Source: an uncultured Eubacteriales bacterium
Lineage (GTDB): Bacteria; Bacillota; Clostridia; Christensenellales; CAG-314
Direction of reading: 5' to 3'
Assembly: GCA_900544545.1 (NCBI GenBank)
Contig: UQVY01000013.1
Location: forward strand, 1-58,531
Length of the DNA stretch: 58,531 bases
In this document: positions 15,990 through 25,200 of the stretch, piece after piece
Layout of the letters: each line of letters begins with the position of its first letter
Numbering within the stretch: position 1 is the first letter of the stretch
Notes under the pieces: model-generated
What the model was told of the DNA's origin: nothing
Databases searched by the model: none
What the model saw: the letters and a program-made list of their open reading frames with translations, nothing else
Position numbers and translations under genes: made by a program

Positions 15990-18467
15990 ATGAACGTAGC
16001 CGAAAAGCTCTCGAGTGAATTCGGGATAGAGAAAAAATACGTCGACAACATCATCGCGCTTATCGACGAGGGCAACACCATTCCTTTCATAGCAAGATAC
16101 AGAAAGGAGAAAACAAATTCCTGCGACGACCAGATTTTGAGAGAATTCGCAGACAGACTCAGATATCTCAATAACCTCGAGGAGAGAAAGGAAGAGATTG
16201 CTGCGGCTATCGAAGAGCAGGGAAAAATGACCGACGAAATCCGGGCTTCGCTTTCCGGAGCAGAGACTATGACCGAAGCGGAGGATATTTATCGGCCGTT
16301 CAAACAGAAGAAGAAAACACGCGCAAGTATCGCAACCGAAAAAGGACTCAGACCGCTGGCGGAAATTATTCTCGCGCAGGAAATCAGATCGGGAAGCGTT
16401 TTCGATATCGCGGCGGAATATATAAACGAGGAAAAGGGCGTGCCTACCGCAGAGGCGGCTTTGCAGGGGGCAAGCGATATTATCGCGGAGATAATTTCCG
16501 ACGACGCCGAACTTCGCAAAATCATAAGAGAATACGTTTTCGCGAACGGGACGATAGTTACGAGGGCGGCGGTCAGGCAGTCGAAAACCGAAAAACCGCA
16601 GGATTCCAAAGTCAGAACGAGAACCTTCGGAGAGAATGAAACCAGGACTTTCGCGGAGGGAAAGAGAAGTGCGGTCGAAACTGCCGAAGGAAAGGCTAAA
16701 TCCGACGACGGAAAAGTAAAAGCCGACGAGGGAAAAGCCAAATCCGCGAGAGCCGCGAAAATCTCAGACGAGAAAATTGCCGAAAAAATGGCGACTTACG
16801 AGATGTACGCGGAATACTCCGAACCCGTTTCGAAAATCCCTTCGCACAGGATCCTCGCCATCAACAGAGGGGAAAAAGAGGGCTGTTTAAGGGTATTTAT
16901 CGAGGTAGACGAAGGGGAGTGTATTTTCATTATTGCAAATCGGTTTATCACGAAGGAAAGCGTTTTTTCCGAGATCATAAGAAGCGCGGCCGCCGATTCC
17001 TTCACGCGACTCGTCTTCCCGTCGATAGAAAGAGAAATCAGAAACGAACTCACGGACAAAGCAGACGAGCAGGCTATCAAAATGTTCGAGGTCAATTTAA
17101 GACCGCTGCTCTTACAGCCGCCACTTAAAGGAAAGGTAGTGCTTGCTTTGGATCCGGCGTATCGGACGGGCTGCAAAATCGCGGTCATAAACGAAAGAGG
17201 GGACGTTCTCGATACGACGGTGGTTTATCCGACGCCGCCCCAGTCAAAAACCGAAGAGAGCGAAAGAAAACTCCTCGCGCTCATCAGAAAGCATAAGGTC
17301 GACGTTATCAGCATAGGAAACGGAACGGCAAGCAAGGAAGCCGAAATCTTCGTCGCGGATATGATCAAAAAAGCAGACAGAAAGGTTTCCTACGCAATCG
17401 TGAACGAGGCGGGAGCATCGGTTTATTCGGCGTCGAAGCTCGGAGCGGAGGAATTCCCCGAATACGACGTGTCGCTGAGAAGCGCGGTTTCCATCGGAAG
17501 GAGACTTCAGGACCCGCTCGCGGAACTCATAAAGATAGACGTCAAGAGCATAGGCGTCGGTCAGTATCAGCACGATATGCCCCAGGCAAGACTTACGGAG
17601 GTTTTAGGCGGCGTGGTCGAGGACTGCGTGAACAGCGTCGGAGTAGACCTCAACACCGCAAGCGTCAGCCTTCTTACCTTCGTGGCGGGACTTAACGCAG
17701 GTATAGCCAGAAACATCGTCGAGTACAGAAAGAGCAAACCCTTCACCGACAGAAAACAGCTCCTCGACGTCAATAAACTCGGGCCAAAAGCCTTCGAGCA
17801 GTGCGCAGGCTTCCTGAGAGTTATAGGCGGAAAAAACCTCCTCGACAATACCGGCGTGCATCCCGAAAGTTACGGGGCGGTCAGGATATTGCTTTCGGAA
17901 CTCGATATAAGAGAGGACGATATCGGAAAGCCGGAAACCCGAATCAAAGAGAAAGCCGAAACCTACGGAATGAAAAAGCTCGCGGAAAAATGCGGAACGG
18001 GAATCCCGACTCTTACGGATATTATTTCGGAACTCGGAAAACCCGGGCGAGATATAAGAGATTCTCTTCCGCAGCCCGTTCTCAGAAGCGATTTGCTCGG
18101 AATGGAAAATCTCAGCGAAGGAACCGAACTCGAGGGAGTGGTCAGAAACGTTACGGATTTCGGAGTTTTCGTGGACATAGGCGTACATCAGGACGGATTG
18201 GTCCATATTACGCAGATTTCAAACGGCTTCGTAAAGCACCCGTCGGAGGTCCTCGGCGTAGGGGACAGAGTTAAGGTCAGAGTCATAGGCGTGGACACGG
18301 CGAAAAACAAAATCAGCCTCTCCCTCAAAACGTCGGACAGGCCCGGTGGAATTGCGGCTCCCGAACGCGGCGGCAGAAAATCGGGCGAAAACGGATTCCC
18401 GAAAAAAGCGGAAGAATCCCTCGACGATAAGCTCAAAGCCCTTCAGAGAAGATTCTCGGGGAAATAG
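15990..18467 (+). CDS. tex: Tex family RNA-binding transcription accessory protein
   Basis: Tex (Spt6-like) nucleic-acid-binding protein. Domains in order over 825 aa: an N-terminal helical Tex domain (1-195), a YqgF/RNase H-like domain (VVLALDPAYRTGCKIAVI onward), helix-hairpin-helix repeats (LNTASVSLLTFVAGLNAGIA; FTDRKQLLDVNKLGPKAFEQ), and an S1 domain (LEGVVRNVTDFGVFVDIGVH) near the C-terminus. GGAGGGG just before 15990 fixes the start; the frame is open upstream but without a start signal. A low-complexity insert (about residues 198-260, EGKAKSDDGK-like repeats) interrupts the domain usually continuous in Tex. The end of the gene (18453-18472) is duplicated just beyond the stop. Confidence 0.93.
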   Translation: MNVAEKLSSEFGIEKKYVDNIIALIDEGNTIPFIARYRKEKTNSCDDQILREFADRLRYLNNLEERKEEIAAAIEEQGKMTDEIRASLSGAETMTEAEDIYRPFKQKKKTRASIATEKGLRPLAEIILAQEIRSGSVFDIAAEYINEEKGVPTAEAALQGASDIIAEIISDDAELRKIIREYVFANGTIVTRAAVRQSKTEKPQDSKVRTRTFGENETRTFAEGKRSAVETAEGKAKSDDGKVKADEGKAKSARAAKISDEKIAEKMATYEMYAEYSEPVSKIPSHRILAINRGEKEGCLRVFIEVDEGECIFIIANRFITKESVFSEIIRSAAADSFTRLVFPSIEREIRNELTDKADEQAIKMFEVNLRPLLLQPPLKGKVVLALDPAYRTGCKIAVINERGDVLDTTVVYPTPPQSKTEESERKLLALIRKHKVDVISIGNGTASKEAEIFVADMIKKADRKVSYAIVNEAGASVYSASKLGAEEFPEYDVSLRSAVSIGRRLQDPLAELIKIDVKSIGVGQYQHDMPQARLTEVLGGVVEDCVNSVGVDLNTASVSLLTFVAGLNAGIARNIVEYRKSKPFTDRKQLLDVNKLGPKAFEQCAGFLRVIGGKNLLDNTGVHPESYGAVRILLSELDIREDDIGKPETRIKEKAETYGMKKLAEKCGTGIPTLTDIISELGKPGRDIRDSLPQPVLRSDLLGMENLSEGTELEGVVRNVTDFGVFVDIGVHQDGLVHITQISNGFVKHPSEVLGVGDRVKVRVIGVDTAKNKISLSLKTSDRPGGIAAPERGGRKSGENGFPKKAEESLDDKLKALQRRFSGK

Positions 18468-18613
18468 AGGCTTTCTTGGGGAGATTTATCGGAAGGCTCG
18501 GAGTATAAGAGCTTCGGGACTTCGGACGGAAGATTCGGATAGAAGGACTTCGGACGGAAAAAAGGTTTGTTTAAGCCGAAGGAAGTTTGTTAAGGATTAA
18601 AAAAGAGCATAAT

Positions 18614-18648
18614 AACGGCAGCGGATTGGTTTCGTTGCCGTTTTTTTA
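18614..18648 (+). terminator. Terminator after tex
   Basis: AACGGCAGCG (18614-18623) pairs with CGTTGCCGTT (18633-18642, one G-T), then a T run. The stretch between the tex stop and the hairpin contains a repeated GACTTCGGACGGAA. Confidence 0.85.
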
Positions 18649-18755
18649 CGGAAAAATCGCGGAATTCGGATAAAACGGAAAGTTCGGAAATTACGAAAAA
18701 TCGGAAAATCGCGCAAATTCGGAAATTACGGAATATCGGAAAAGAGGAGAAGAAT

Positions 18756-19529
18756 ATGAATTTAACAAACCCCTGCGTAACGCGGATGATTTCGCTCCCC
18801 GCGGAGGAAGCGCGCAAACGGATTACGCTCGTCGGACTCGTCGTCAGGACGCTTTTTCTGCTCGCGCTCGTCGTCGCGGCGGGGATTTTCGCCGAACTCG
18901 TCGGGAACGGAATCGTCTTCGAAAATTGGACGGAGGGAGGACTTCTCTTCGGAACGGATTTCGTCGTTCCGTTCCTGATAAGCGGATTCTTCGCCGCCTT
19001 CGTTTTCCTTCTCGGAGTGTGGCTTCCGCGCACCGCAGTCGTAACGGCTCCGCTTTTTTCGGCGTTTCTGGGACTTATGGCGGGCTTCTTTTCGATGATT
19101 TTTCACGAGATTTACTCGCTTATCGTGTTTTCGGCGCTATTTTCGGCGGCTTCGACAGTCGCGGCAACGATTATTCTTCACGCTTACGTCGGATTCCGCT
19201 CCAAGGGAAAAGCCCCGAGAATAACTGCCTGCGCGCTCTCGGGACTCGTGATCGGACAGGTAGTCTTTTTCGTCCTCGCTCTAGTTATGCCCGAGGGATT
19301 GGAGTCGTTTTCGGGAAAATATTGGCTTCAACTGCTTCTATCGCTCGTTTCCGTGACGGCGGCGGCGGTCGCTGCCTCCGAAACCGCGGACGAACTCATC
19401 GGGAGGACGGTCGGAATCCTTCCCAAAAGGCTCTCCTGGCTCGGAGCAATGGGGACGGTCTTTTCGCTCGTCCTTATGCACGCGGAGTTTTTGCGGCTGT
19501 TTTCGTTCGCGGTCGGAAAATCGGAGTGA
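18756..19529 (+). CDS. Multipass membrane protein of unknown function
   Basis: 257 aa with about seven hydrophobic segments (for example FLLALVVAAGIFAELVG, VVPFLISGFFAAFVFLLGVW and LLLSLVSVTAAAVAAS), little soluble sequence, no signature I recognise. GAGGAGAAG before the ATG supports the start. It lies alone between tex and murI. The 100 bases upstream are a run of TCGGAAA-type repeats (18655-18745), and the stop codon is inside a 20-base tandem duplication (19521-19540, 19541-19560). Confidence 0.7.
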   Translation: MNLTNPCVTRMISLPAEEARKRITLVGLVVRTLFLLALVVAAGIFAELVGNGIVFENWTEGGLLFGTDFVVPFLISGFFAAFVFLLGVWLPRTAVVTAPLFSAFLGLMAGFFSMIFHEIYSLIVFSALFSAASTVAATIILHAYVGFRSKGKAPRITACALSGLVIGQVVFFVLALVMPEGLESFSGKYWLQLLLSLVSVTAAAVAASETADELIGRTVGILPKRLSWLGAMGTVFSLVLMHAEFLRLFSFAVGKSE

Positions 19530-19660
19530 ATCTGAGATTATCGGAATGAATCTCTCGGAGCAAATCGGTCGGAATTATCGGGGGAAAACGGATTAAGAGG
19601 AAAAAGCGGAATTATCGGGAATCGCGTTATACGGGAGGGTTTTCGCGAATAACCTTTATT

Positions 19661-20578
19661 ATGAGCATTATCGTTATCGACAGCGGAGTCGGCGGACTCG
19701 GAATCCTCGGAAGGCTCAGAGAGCTTATGCCCGAGAAAAATTACGTGTATTTTGCGGACAGAGCGGCTTTTCCTTACGGGAACGCAAGCGAGGAATACCT
19801 CGGAAAACGCGCGGAAATCAATCTTTTAAGACTGTCGGAAGCCTTTCGTGCGGAATGCGTCGTCATAGCCTGCAACACGCTTACCGCGGCAGCCGTCGGC
19901 AAACTCAGAGAAACCTTCGATTTCCCCGTGGTCGGAGTCGAACCGTCCGTCATTCCCGCGGCAAAAGCCTTCCCCGAAGGGAAAATCTACGTGTTTTCCA
20001 CGACCTTTACTTCGTCGAGCGGAAGAATCGCACGGAGATTCGCGTCATTCAAAGACAGAATCGAATTCATTCCGACGCCGAGGCTCGCGGAACTTATCGA
20101 AAAGCTTTCGCCCGAAAAAGAAATCGCGGAGTGTATTTCCGAGAGCGCGGAGGGAAAAATCCCCGAAATTTACGCGGAAAAAGCCTTTCCTATCGTTCTG
20201 GGTTGCACGCATTATCCGCTCGTTAAGCCGATCTTCAGGAGAATCTTCCCGCGGGCGGTCATTTTCGACGGGACGGAGGGAACGGCAAGAAGAGTTTTAA
20301 GCGTGATTTCGGAAAGAGAAAAGTCGGAATTTGTCGAAGAAAACGCGGGTTTTGGCGAAAAGGATTCGGGTTTATCCGAAAAGAACCCGGGATTTCCGGG
20401 AAACGCGGAAACGCTCGTCGGTCACGCCTTTAGGGGAGAAGAGGTGCGCTGCCGAAGATTTTTCGCGGGGGGAACGAGGCTTTTTTTCGTCGAAACCGTC
20501 GGGGGAGTCAAAAATTCGGAAAAAATGTCGGATTTATTTGCGCTATATTCTTGCAAAGATTGCCTTTTTACTGTATAA
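19661..20578 (+). CDS. murI: Glutamate racemase MurI
   Basis: Cofactor-independent racemase making D-glutamate for peptidoglycan. Both catalytic cysteines are present: C71 in ACNTLTAA and C182 in GCTHYPL. The substrate motif IDSGVGG is at residues 6-12 and FPYGNAS near 37-43. 305 aa, longer than the usual about 265. The excess is an insert (about 222-252, Glu/Gly/Phe-rich, GFGEKDSGLSEKNPGF-like repeats) before the last strand and helix, in the same style as the acyltransferase insert. The start at 19661 has no good Shine-Dalgarno. The downstream EF-G promoter overlaps its last codons. Confidence 0.93.
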   Translation: MSIIVIDSGVGGLGILGRLRELMPEKNYVYFADRAAFPYGNASEEYLGKRAEINLLRLSEAFRAECVVIACNTLTAAAVGKLRETFDFPVVGVEPSVIPAAKAFPEGKIYVFSTTFTSSSGRIARRFASFKDRIEFIPTPRLAELIEKLSPEKEIAECISESAEGKIPEIYAEKAFPIVLGCTHYPLVKPIFRRIFPRAVIFDGTEGTARRVLSVISEREKSEFVEENAGFGEKDSGLSEKNPGFPGNAETLVGHAFRGEEVRCRRFFAGGTRLFFVETVGGVKNSEKMSDLFALYSCKDCLFTV

Positions 20579-20579
20579 T
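20551..20579 (+). promoter_or_regulatory. Promoter of the EF-G paralogue
   Basis: TTGCAA (20551-20556), 17 bases, TATAAT (20574-20579), overlapping the murI stop. The leader of about 180 bases contains a pair of GGAGCGGGGATTTC-based copies (about 20611 and 20676). Confidence 0.7.
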
Positions 20580-20766
20580 GAATATTGTGCGTCGGTTTTT
20601 ATAGCCGCGAAGGAGCGGGGATTTCCCCGAAAAACTCTCGTTTGCTCCGTCGTTCGGTTGACAAACGGTAGCGGAGGAGCGGGGATTTCTTCGGAAAAAC
20701 TCCCTGCGGACGGGACGCGCGCGTTTTATCGGGAACAAAACCAATTTTGAATATATGAGGTATATT

Positions 20767-22839
20767 ATGGCAGAATATTTGGCAGACAAAATCAGAAACA
20801 TAGCCCTTATAGGTCACGGCGGCGAAGGTAAAACCACACTCGCCGAAGCTATGCTCTTCAACGCAAAGGCTATCGACAGACAGGGAAAAGTGGACGACGG
20901 CAACTCCGTTATGGACTATGACCCCGAAGAAATCAACAAAAAGATATCCATTTCGCTCTCTATGGCGAACTGCGTTTACAACGGCGTCAAGTTCAATATC
21001 GTGGACGTTCCCGGCTTCTTCGACTTCGAAGGCGAAAAAATCCAGGCTATGACCGTAGCGGGACTCGCCGTAGTCGTTACCGGAGCGAGCGGCTCCCTTA
21101 CCGTAGGCACCGAAAAGGCTCTCGACCTCTGCGCAAAAAACGCTAAACCCGCTATGATCTTCGTAAGCGGTATGGACAAGGAAAACGCCAACTTCTTCGA
21201 AACCGTGGAATCCATCAAGGCTAAATACGGCAACAGAATCGTTTCTCTCGCAATGCCCGTTATGGAGGGCGGCAAGATGACCGGATACGCGGACGTTCTT
21301 TCGGATAAGGCTTACGACCTCAACTGCAAGGAAATGGCTGCCGTTCCCGCGGACGTTCAGGCCAAGATCGACGAAATCCGCAGCAGCATAGTCGAAAGCG
21401 CAGCAGAAAACGACGACGAACTCCTCGATAAATACTTCGATCAGGGCGACCTCTCTCCCGAAGAAATCGTTCTCGGTCTCAAAAAGGGCGTAGCGGCAGG
21501 CTCGACCGTTCCCGTTTTCGTCGGAAGCGCGCTCGCAAATAAATTCGTAAACGTCCTTATGGACAAAATCATCGCCTTCGCTCCCTCGCCCGACGAGGAA
21601 ACCAAAGCCGTGGCTACCGACGCGGACGGCAAGGAAATCGAAATCGAATGCAAGGACAACGGCCCGCTTATCGTCAGAATCTTCAAGACCGTTACCGACA
21701 GATTCGTCGGCAGACTTTCCTTCTTCAAGGTTATGAGCGGCGTTCTCAGGAGCGGAGTTACCGTTCACAACGCAAACAAGGACACCGACGAAAAGGTCAG
21801 CGGACTTACCTTCGTTCTCGGCAAAAAGACCGAAAACACCGACGCCGCGCACGCCGGAGATATGGGAGCTATCGCAAAGCTTACCGCAACCCAGACGGGA
21901 GATACTCTCTGCGAGGTCGGTCAGAATTACACGCTCCCGCCCATCGTTATGCCCAAGCCCGTACTCTCTATGGCGGTTTACGCAGCCAAGAAGGGCGACG
22001 AGGATAAGATTTTCGGCGGCTTCAACAGCCTTCAGGACGAGGATATAAGCTTCACCGTTACCAAGAACGTGGAAACGGGCGAAATGCTCATCAACGGCGT
22101 GGGCGAAACTCAGCTCGATCTTCTCTGCAAGAAGCTCAAGAATAAATTCGGCGCGGAAGCAGTCCTCAAAGAACCCAGAATCGCGTACAGAGAAACTATC
22201 AAAAAGACAGTCGAAGCAGAAGGTAAACATAAGAAACAGTCGGGCGGCGCAGGTCAGTTCGGTCAGTGTTCCGTTCGTTTCTCCCCCAATTACGACAGCG
22301 ATTTCGAATTCGTGGACGAAGTAGTCGGCGGAGCCGTTCCCCGTCAGTTCATTCCGGCGGTCGAAAAAGGTCTTCGTATGGCAGTTCAGGAGGGCGTTCT
22401 CGCGGGTTATCCGATGGTCGGAATCAGATGCGCGCTCTTCGACGGTAAGTATCACCCCGTAGACAGTAAGGAAATCGCCTTCATTCAGGCGGCTAAACTC
22501 GCTTATCAGGACGGCTGCTCCAGAGCGAATCCCGTTATCCTCGAACCCGTTTACAGCCTTAAGATTACCGTTCCCACGAGCTTTATGGGCGATATTTACG
22601 GCGATATGAACAAGCGTCGCGGCAAGATTATGGGAAGCGACACGCAGGGAGACGTTTCCGTGGTTACGGCAGAGGTTCCTCTCGGCGAAATCACCAAGTA
22701 CGCGACCGACCTCCGTTCGATGACGCAGGGCAGAGGCAGCTACGAGATGGAATTCGTGCGTTACGACGAAGTTCCTTCGCAGCAGACAGCCAAAATCATC
22801 GAGGAAGCAAAGAAGCTCGCGGAAGAGAAGAATAACTGA
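20767..22839 (+). CDS. Elongation factor G-like GTPase (EF-G paralogue)
   Basis: EF-G-like protein of the group with G1 loop GHGGEGKT and the continuation KVDDGNSVMDYDPEEINKK. G3 is DVPGF, and the usual G4 NKxD is replaced by SGMDKENAN. The remaining EF-G domains II-V follow (for example GGAGQFGQCSVRFSP in domain IV; GDIYGDMNKRRGKIMG in domain V). 690 aa from the ATG at 20767, preceded by TGAGGT. These paralogues accompany a canonical EF-G in many Firmicutes and Actinobacteria; their role in translation or ribosome recycling is not settled. The last codons and stop recur in two degenerate copies to about 22870. Confidence 0.88.
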   Translation: MAEYLADKIRNIALIGHGGEGKTTLAEAMLFNAKAIDRQGKVDDGNSVMDYDPEEINKKISISLSMANCVYNGVKFNIVDVPGFFDFEGEKIQAMTVAGLAVVVTGASGSLTVGTEKALDLCAKNAKPAMIFVSGMDKENANFFETVESIKAKYGNRIVSLAMPVMEGGKMTGYADVLSDKAYDLNCKEMAAVPADVQAKIDEIRSSIVESAAENDDELLDKYFDQGDLSPEEIVLGLKKGVAAGSTVPVFVGSALANKFVNVLMDKIIAFAPSPDEETKAVATDADGKEIEIECKDNGPLIVRIFKTVTDRFVGRLSFFKVMSGVLRSGVTVHNANKDTDEKVSGLTFVLGKKTENTDAAHAGDMGAIAKLTATQTGDTLCEVGQNYTLPPIVMPKPVLSMAVYAAKKGDEDKIFGGFNSLQDEDISFTVTKNVETGEMLINGVGETQLDLLCKKLKNKFGAEAVLKEPRIAYRETIKKTVEAEGKHKKQSGGAGQFGQCSVRFSPNYDSDFEFVDEVVGGAVPRQFIPAVEKGLRMAVQEGVLAGYPMVGIRCALFDGKYHPVDSKEIAFIQAAKLAYQDGCSRANPVILEPVYSLKITVPTSFMGDIYGDMNKRRGKIMGSDTQGDVSVVTAEVPLGEITKYATDLRSMTQGRGSYEMEFVRYDEVPSQQTAKIIEEAKKLAEEKNN

Positions 22840-22898
22840 TAATTATTCGGAAGAAGAATAATTATTCGGAAAAAGAGAAAAAGATATGATTAAAATTG

Positions 22899-22929
22899 CC
22901 CCCGTACCTACAAAGGCGCGGGGGTTTTT
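22899..22929 (+). terminator. Terminator after the EF-G paralogue
   Basis: CCCCCG (22899-22904) with CGGGGG (22919-22924), then TTTTT. Confidence 0.85.
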
Positions 22930-23025
22930 GTTTGTCGCAGTTATTAGAATTATTAGGATTATACGGATTATTGCTGTTATTGAGAATTGTGTGGGTTATT
23001 GCGGCTGTTGAGAATTATAGTGAGT

Positions 23026-23076
23026 TTTTGATAATTACAAGGCGTTTTTAATAATTATTTTGATAATTATACGGCG
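23026..23076 (-). repeat. 32-base-period duplication across the lipoprotein gene stop
   Basis: TTTTGATAATTA..CGGCG-type sequence occurs at 23058-23076 (containing the minus-strand stop at 23067-23069) and at 23026-23044. More degenerate copies of the ATTGAGAATT type continue left to about 22940. Confidence 0.75.
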
Positions 23077-23834
23077 TTGTAGAGGTTCCTTTCTTCGGCG
23101 GAAAGAGTCGTGACCGAGGTTATCGGACGGAGAATGACCTTGACCGAAATCGGCTCGGCAAGAGCGCGGAAGGTCATCCTGAATTCGAGAGTAATCTCCT
23201 TCATAACGCCGCTCCTCGCCAGACGATAAACGAGAGAACCTTCGTAACTCAAAAGCTCGTTGAGCCGAGCTTCGGGAATGTCGTTGACGAAAAGCTCCTT
23301 CTTACCGAAATAGGAGCTGTTGAGCCTTATCGAAAAGACAGACGAGAGAATGTCGCCCGACTGTATTATCCCGAATTTGTCGGCGGAAAAACCCTCCCTC
23401 AGAATTACCGAGGGAGAAATACATTCGAGAAGGTCTTCGTAATCCACGAAATCCATATCGAGAAGCCATAACGACGAGGAAAGCCTGTCGGCGGAAACGG
23501 CGATTTTTTTGTTCCCGTCGTCGAGATACCAGTAACCGCCCGTGAGCGCAAACGTGTTTATCGAGGCGTCGTTCCCCGAAAGCTCGGAGGTCGCACCGAA
23601 AACCGCGGCTCCCGAAGAGTTCTTTCCGAATTCCACGTAGATTTTCCGAGGCTCGGAATTCCCGAAAATCATATAGGTTACGGCAAGATTACCGTAGAGC
23701 ATCCGGTCGTAGGCGGCGGTAAGCTCGGAACGGACAAGCCCCGCGTCTTCGGAACGGTCGGAGGCGCAGCCCGTCAGGCAAACCAGAATAAGAACGGCCG
23801 ATAACAGTAAAATCGGCAGCAGAGTTTTTTTCAT
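23067..23834 (-). CDS. Putative lipoprotein of unknown function
   Basis: 255 aa. The N-terminal signal has lipobox L-T-G-C (Cys about 22), so it is probably anchored on the outer face of the membrane. The mature part is mixed alpha/beta and, from its layout (TAAYDRMLYGNLAVTYMIFG; YWYLDDGNKKIAVSADRL), could be LolA/LppX- or DUF-like, but I do not recognise it. The ATG is 14 bases beyond the stop of an upstream small membrane protein, so the two are probably cotranscribed from 24213. Confidence 0.7.
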   Translation of the reverse strand: MKKTLLPILLLSAVLILVCLTGCASDRSEDAGLVRSELTAAYDRMLYGNLAVTYMIFGNSEPRKIYVEFGKNSSGAAVFGATSELSGNDASINTFALTGGYWYLDDGNKKIAVSADRLSSSLWLLDMDFVDYEDLLECISPSVILREGFSADKFGIIQSGDILSSVFSIRLNSSYFGKKELFVNDIPEARLNELLSYEGSLVYRLARSGVMKEITLEFRMTFRALAEPISVKVILRPITSVTTLSAEERNLYNAV

Positions 23835-23848
23835 CCGAGATCGAGAGT

Positions 23849-24109
23849 TCAGTCCTTTTCGACGTGAGCGGTTTCGCTTTGCTTGCGTTTTTTGGTTTCG
23901 AGAACGGCGTTATAGCCTATCCAGAGAGGTACGCTTATAAAACCGAAAACGAGAAGCATTATTATACCGATGACGAACATAAGAACGTTGAAGGTTTCGG
24001 CGGTCGCTCCCAAAATCAGGAGAACCGCGCCGAGAACTGCGAAAACCGTGAAGAGAATCGCCGAAACGAGAGAACGGGCGGCGTATCCTTCGGATTTTGA
24101 TTTGCTCAT
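23849..24109 (-). CDS. Small two-helix membrane protein
   Basis: 86 aa with two hydrophobic segments (LVSAILFTVFAVLGAVLLIL; FNVLMFVIGIIMLLVFGFI), a charged tail and no known motif. GGAGG lies 6 bases upstream of the ATG. It is the first gene of a two-gene unit with the lipoprotein and has a near-consensus promoter. Confidence 0.7.
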   Translation of the reverse strand: MSKSKSEGYAARSLVSAILFTVFAVLGAVLLILGATAETFNVLMFVIGIIMLLVFGFISVPLWIGYNAVLETKKRKQSETAHVEKD

Positions 24110-24184
24110 AATTGCCTCCTTCGGGAATAAATCCCCGAGCCGCGCAGTATTATATTTAACGGAAAACCGCGCGGTATATCTTTA

Positions 24185-24213
24185 AGTATAACACATACCG
24201 CCGCGGCTGTCAA
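24185..24213 (-). promoter_or_regulatory. Promoter of the small membrane protein/lipoprotein unit
   Basis: Minus strand: TTGACA (24213-24208), 17 bases, TATACT (24190-24185); leader about 70 bases. Confidence 0.8.
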
Positions 24214-24239
24214 GCATTCCGCAAAACGGGCTTACCCGA

Positions 24240-24404
24240 GGACGAGAAAAGCCCAAATTGTCCGAAAATGACGGATTTTCGGGGAAATCGGAAGTTATCG
24301 GGGAATCGGAGATTTCCGGGTAAGTAGGAAAAGTCGGGGATTATCAGGGGAAGTCGGAGATTACTGGGGAAAATAGGAGAAGTCGGGGAGAAATTATACG
24401 GAAA
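24240..24404 (+). repeat. Low-complexity TCGGGGA-type repeats
   Basis: Irregular copies of a G-rich unit (TCGG(G)GA(A/T)..CGGAGATT.., for example at 24297, 24331 and 24349). Noncoding, between divergent genes. Confidence 0.6.
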
Positions 24405-24416
24405 AAGGAGGGAGTT

Positions 24417-24902
24417 ATGAAAAGATTCGGCGTTATTCTTTGCATTTTAAGCGTTTCGTCGGCGATTCTGACGTCGGTGAGCCTCGCGGTCGTATGCCTG
24501 AACGGAAAAGCTTCGGAGGATCGCGTCGAAGGAAGATTCTTCGTGAGAGTAGTGGAATTGTCGGGAAATCCCGTGAGCGGAGCGGTGGTTTATATCCCTC
24601 AGACCGACGAGGCGTATAAGACCGGAGCGGACGGGTATACCGCGGAAATGTACGGACTCTTTCCCGCCGAAAGCAAGTGGGGAACGCTGACTCTGTGCGT
24701 GTTCAGAGATGGGTTCGTGGATTACGTGCTTTACGATTGCGTGGTGTATTGCAACAGAGTCAGAAAAGGTCCGACGATAAGACTCTTCCGAGCGGAGGAG
24801 GACGCTCCCGATATTACCGTGTATTCGGAAAATCCACCTGACGAGTATTCCAAGGAGCTTATGAAAAAGGCGAAACGGAAGGTAGCCGAGAAAAGCCCGT
24901 GA
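24417..24902 (+). CDS. Exported protein with carboxypeptidase-regulatory-like domain
   Basis: 161 aa. The N-terminal hydrophobic segment (about 6-26) is a signal peptide or anchor. It is followed by a small beta-sandwich-like region (FFVRVVELSGNPVSGAVVYI ... TGADGYTAEM), the pattern of carboxypeptidase-regulatory/Cna-B-like folds in which a conserved G-x-P-x-x-G-A turn precedes a T-D-x-x-G-Y turn. A basic C-terminus ends it. AAGGAGGGAG precedes the ATG. Function unknown; it may bind cell-wall material. Confidence 0.65.
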   Translation: MKRFGVILCILSVSSAILTSVSLAVVCLNGKASEDRVEGRFFVRVVELSGNPVSGAVVYIPQTDEAYKTGADGYTAEMYGLFPAESKWGTLTLCVFRDGFVDYVLYDCVVYCNRVRKGPTIRLFRAEEDAPDITVYSENPPDEYSKELMKKAKRKVAEKSP

Positions 24903-25060
24903 TTGTCCGTAAAAGGAGTTTTTGATTGCTCATTAAAAAATTGTCCGTAAAGAGAGGGTTTGGAATTTTTCGTTGTGAAAAAAAGAGAGTTCGGGATTAC
25001 TCGTAAAAGTAAATAAAGAGGGTTTGGGATTGACCGAGGGGTGAAACCGAGCGTAAGGAT
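24903..25060 (+). repeat. Degenerate repeats after the exported-protein gene
   Basis: ATTGTCCGTAAA at 24903 and 24940, and GAG(A/T)GGGTTTGG(A/G)ATT-type copies at about 24953 and 25018. The first copy starts at the stop codon. Confidence 0.6.
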
Positions 25061-25103
25061 AAATCCGAGAGTAAAATTTCACCGAAAAACGGGCTGAAAA
25101 CGC

Positions 25104-25132
25104 TTGCCATAAGCCGCTTTATATGATATAAT
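25104..25132 (+). promoter_or_regulatory. Promoter of secG
   Basis: TTGCCA (25104-25109), 17 bases, TATAAT (25127-25132); leader about 60 bases. Confidence 0.75.
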
Positions 25133-25200
25133 AGCTTTTGTTAAGCTGCACGGGACTGAGCCGTTCAGTCGGAAGAATGTAACCACTATGGAGGAAGAAG

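Noticed and set aside
20599..22455. Long minus-strand open frame opposite the EF-G paralogue (618 codons)
   Set aside because: It mirrors the plus-strand gene's codon bias and has no recognisable motif; the plus-strand protein is a clear GTPase.
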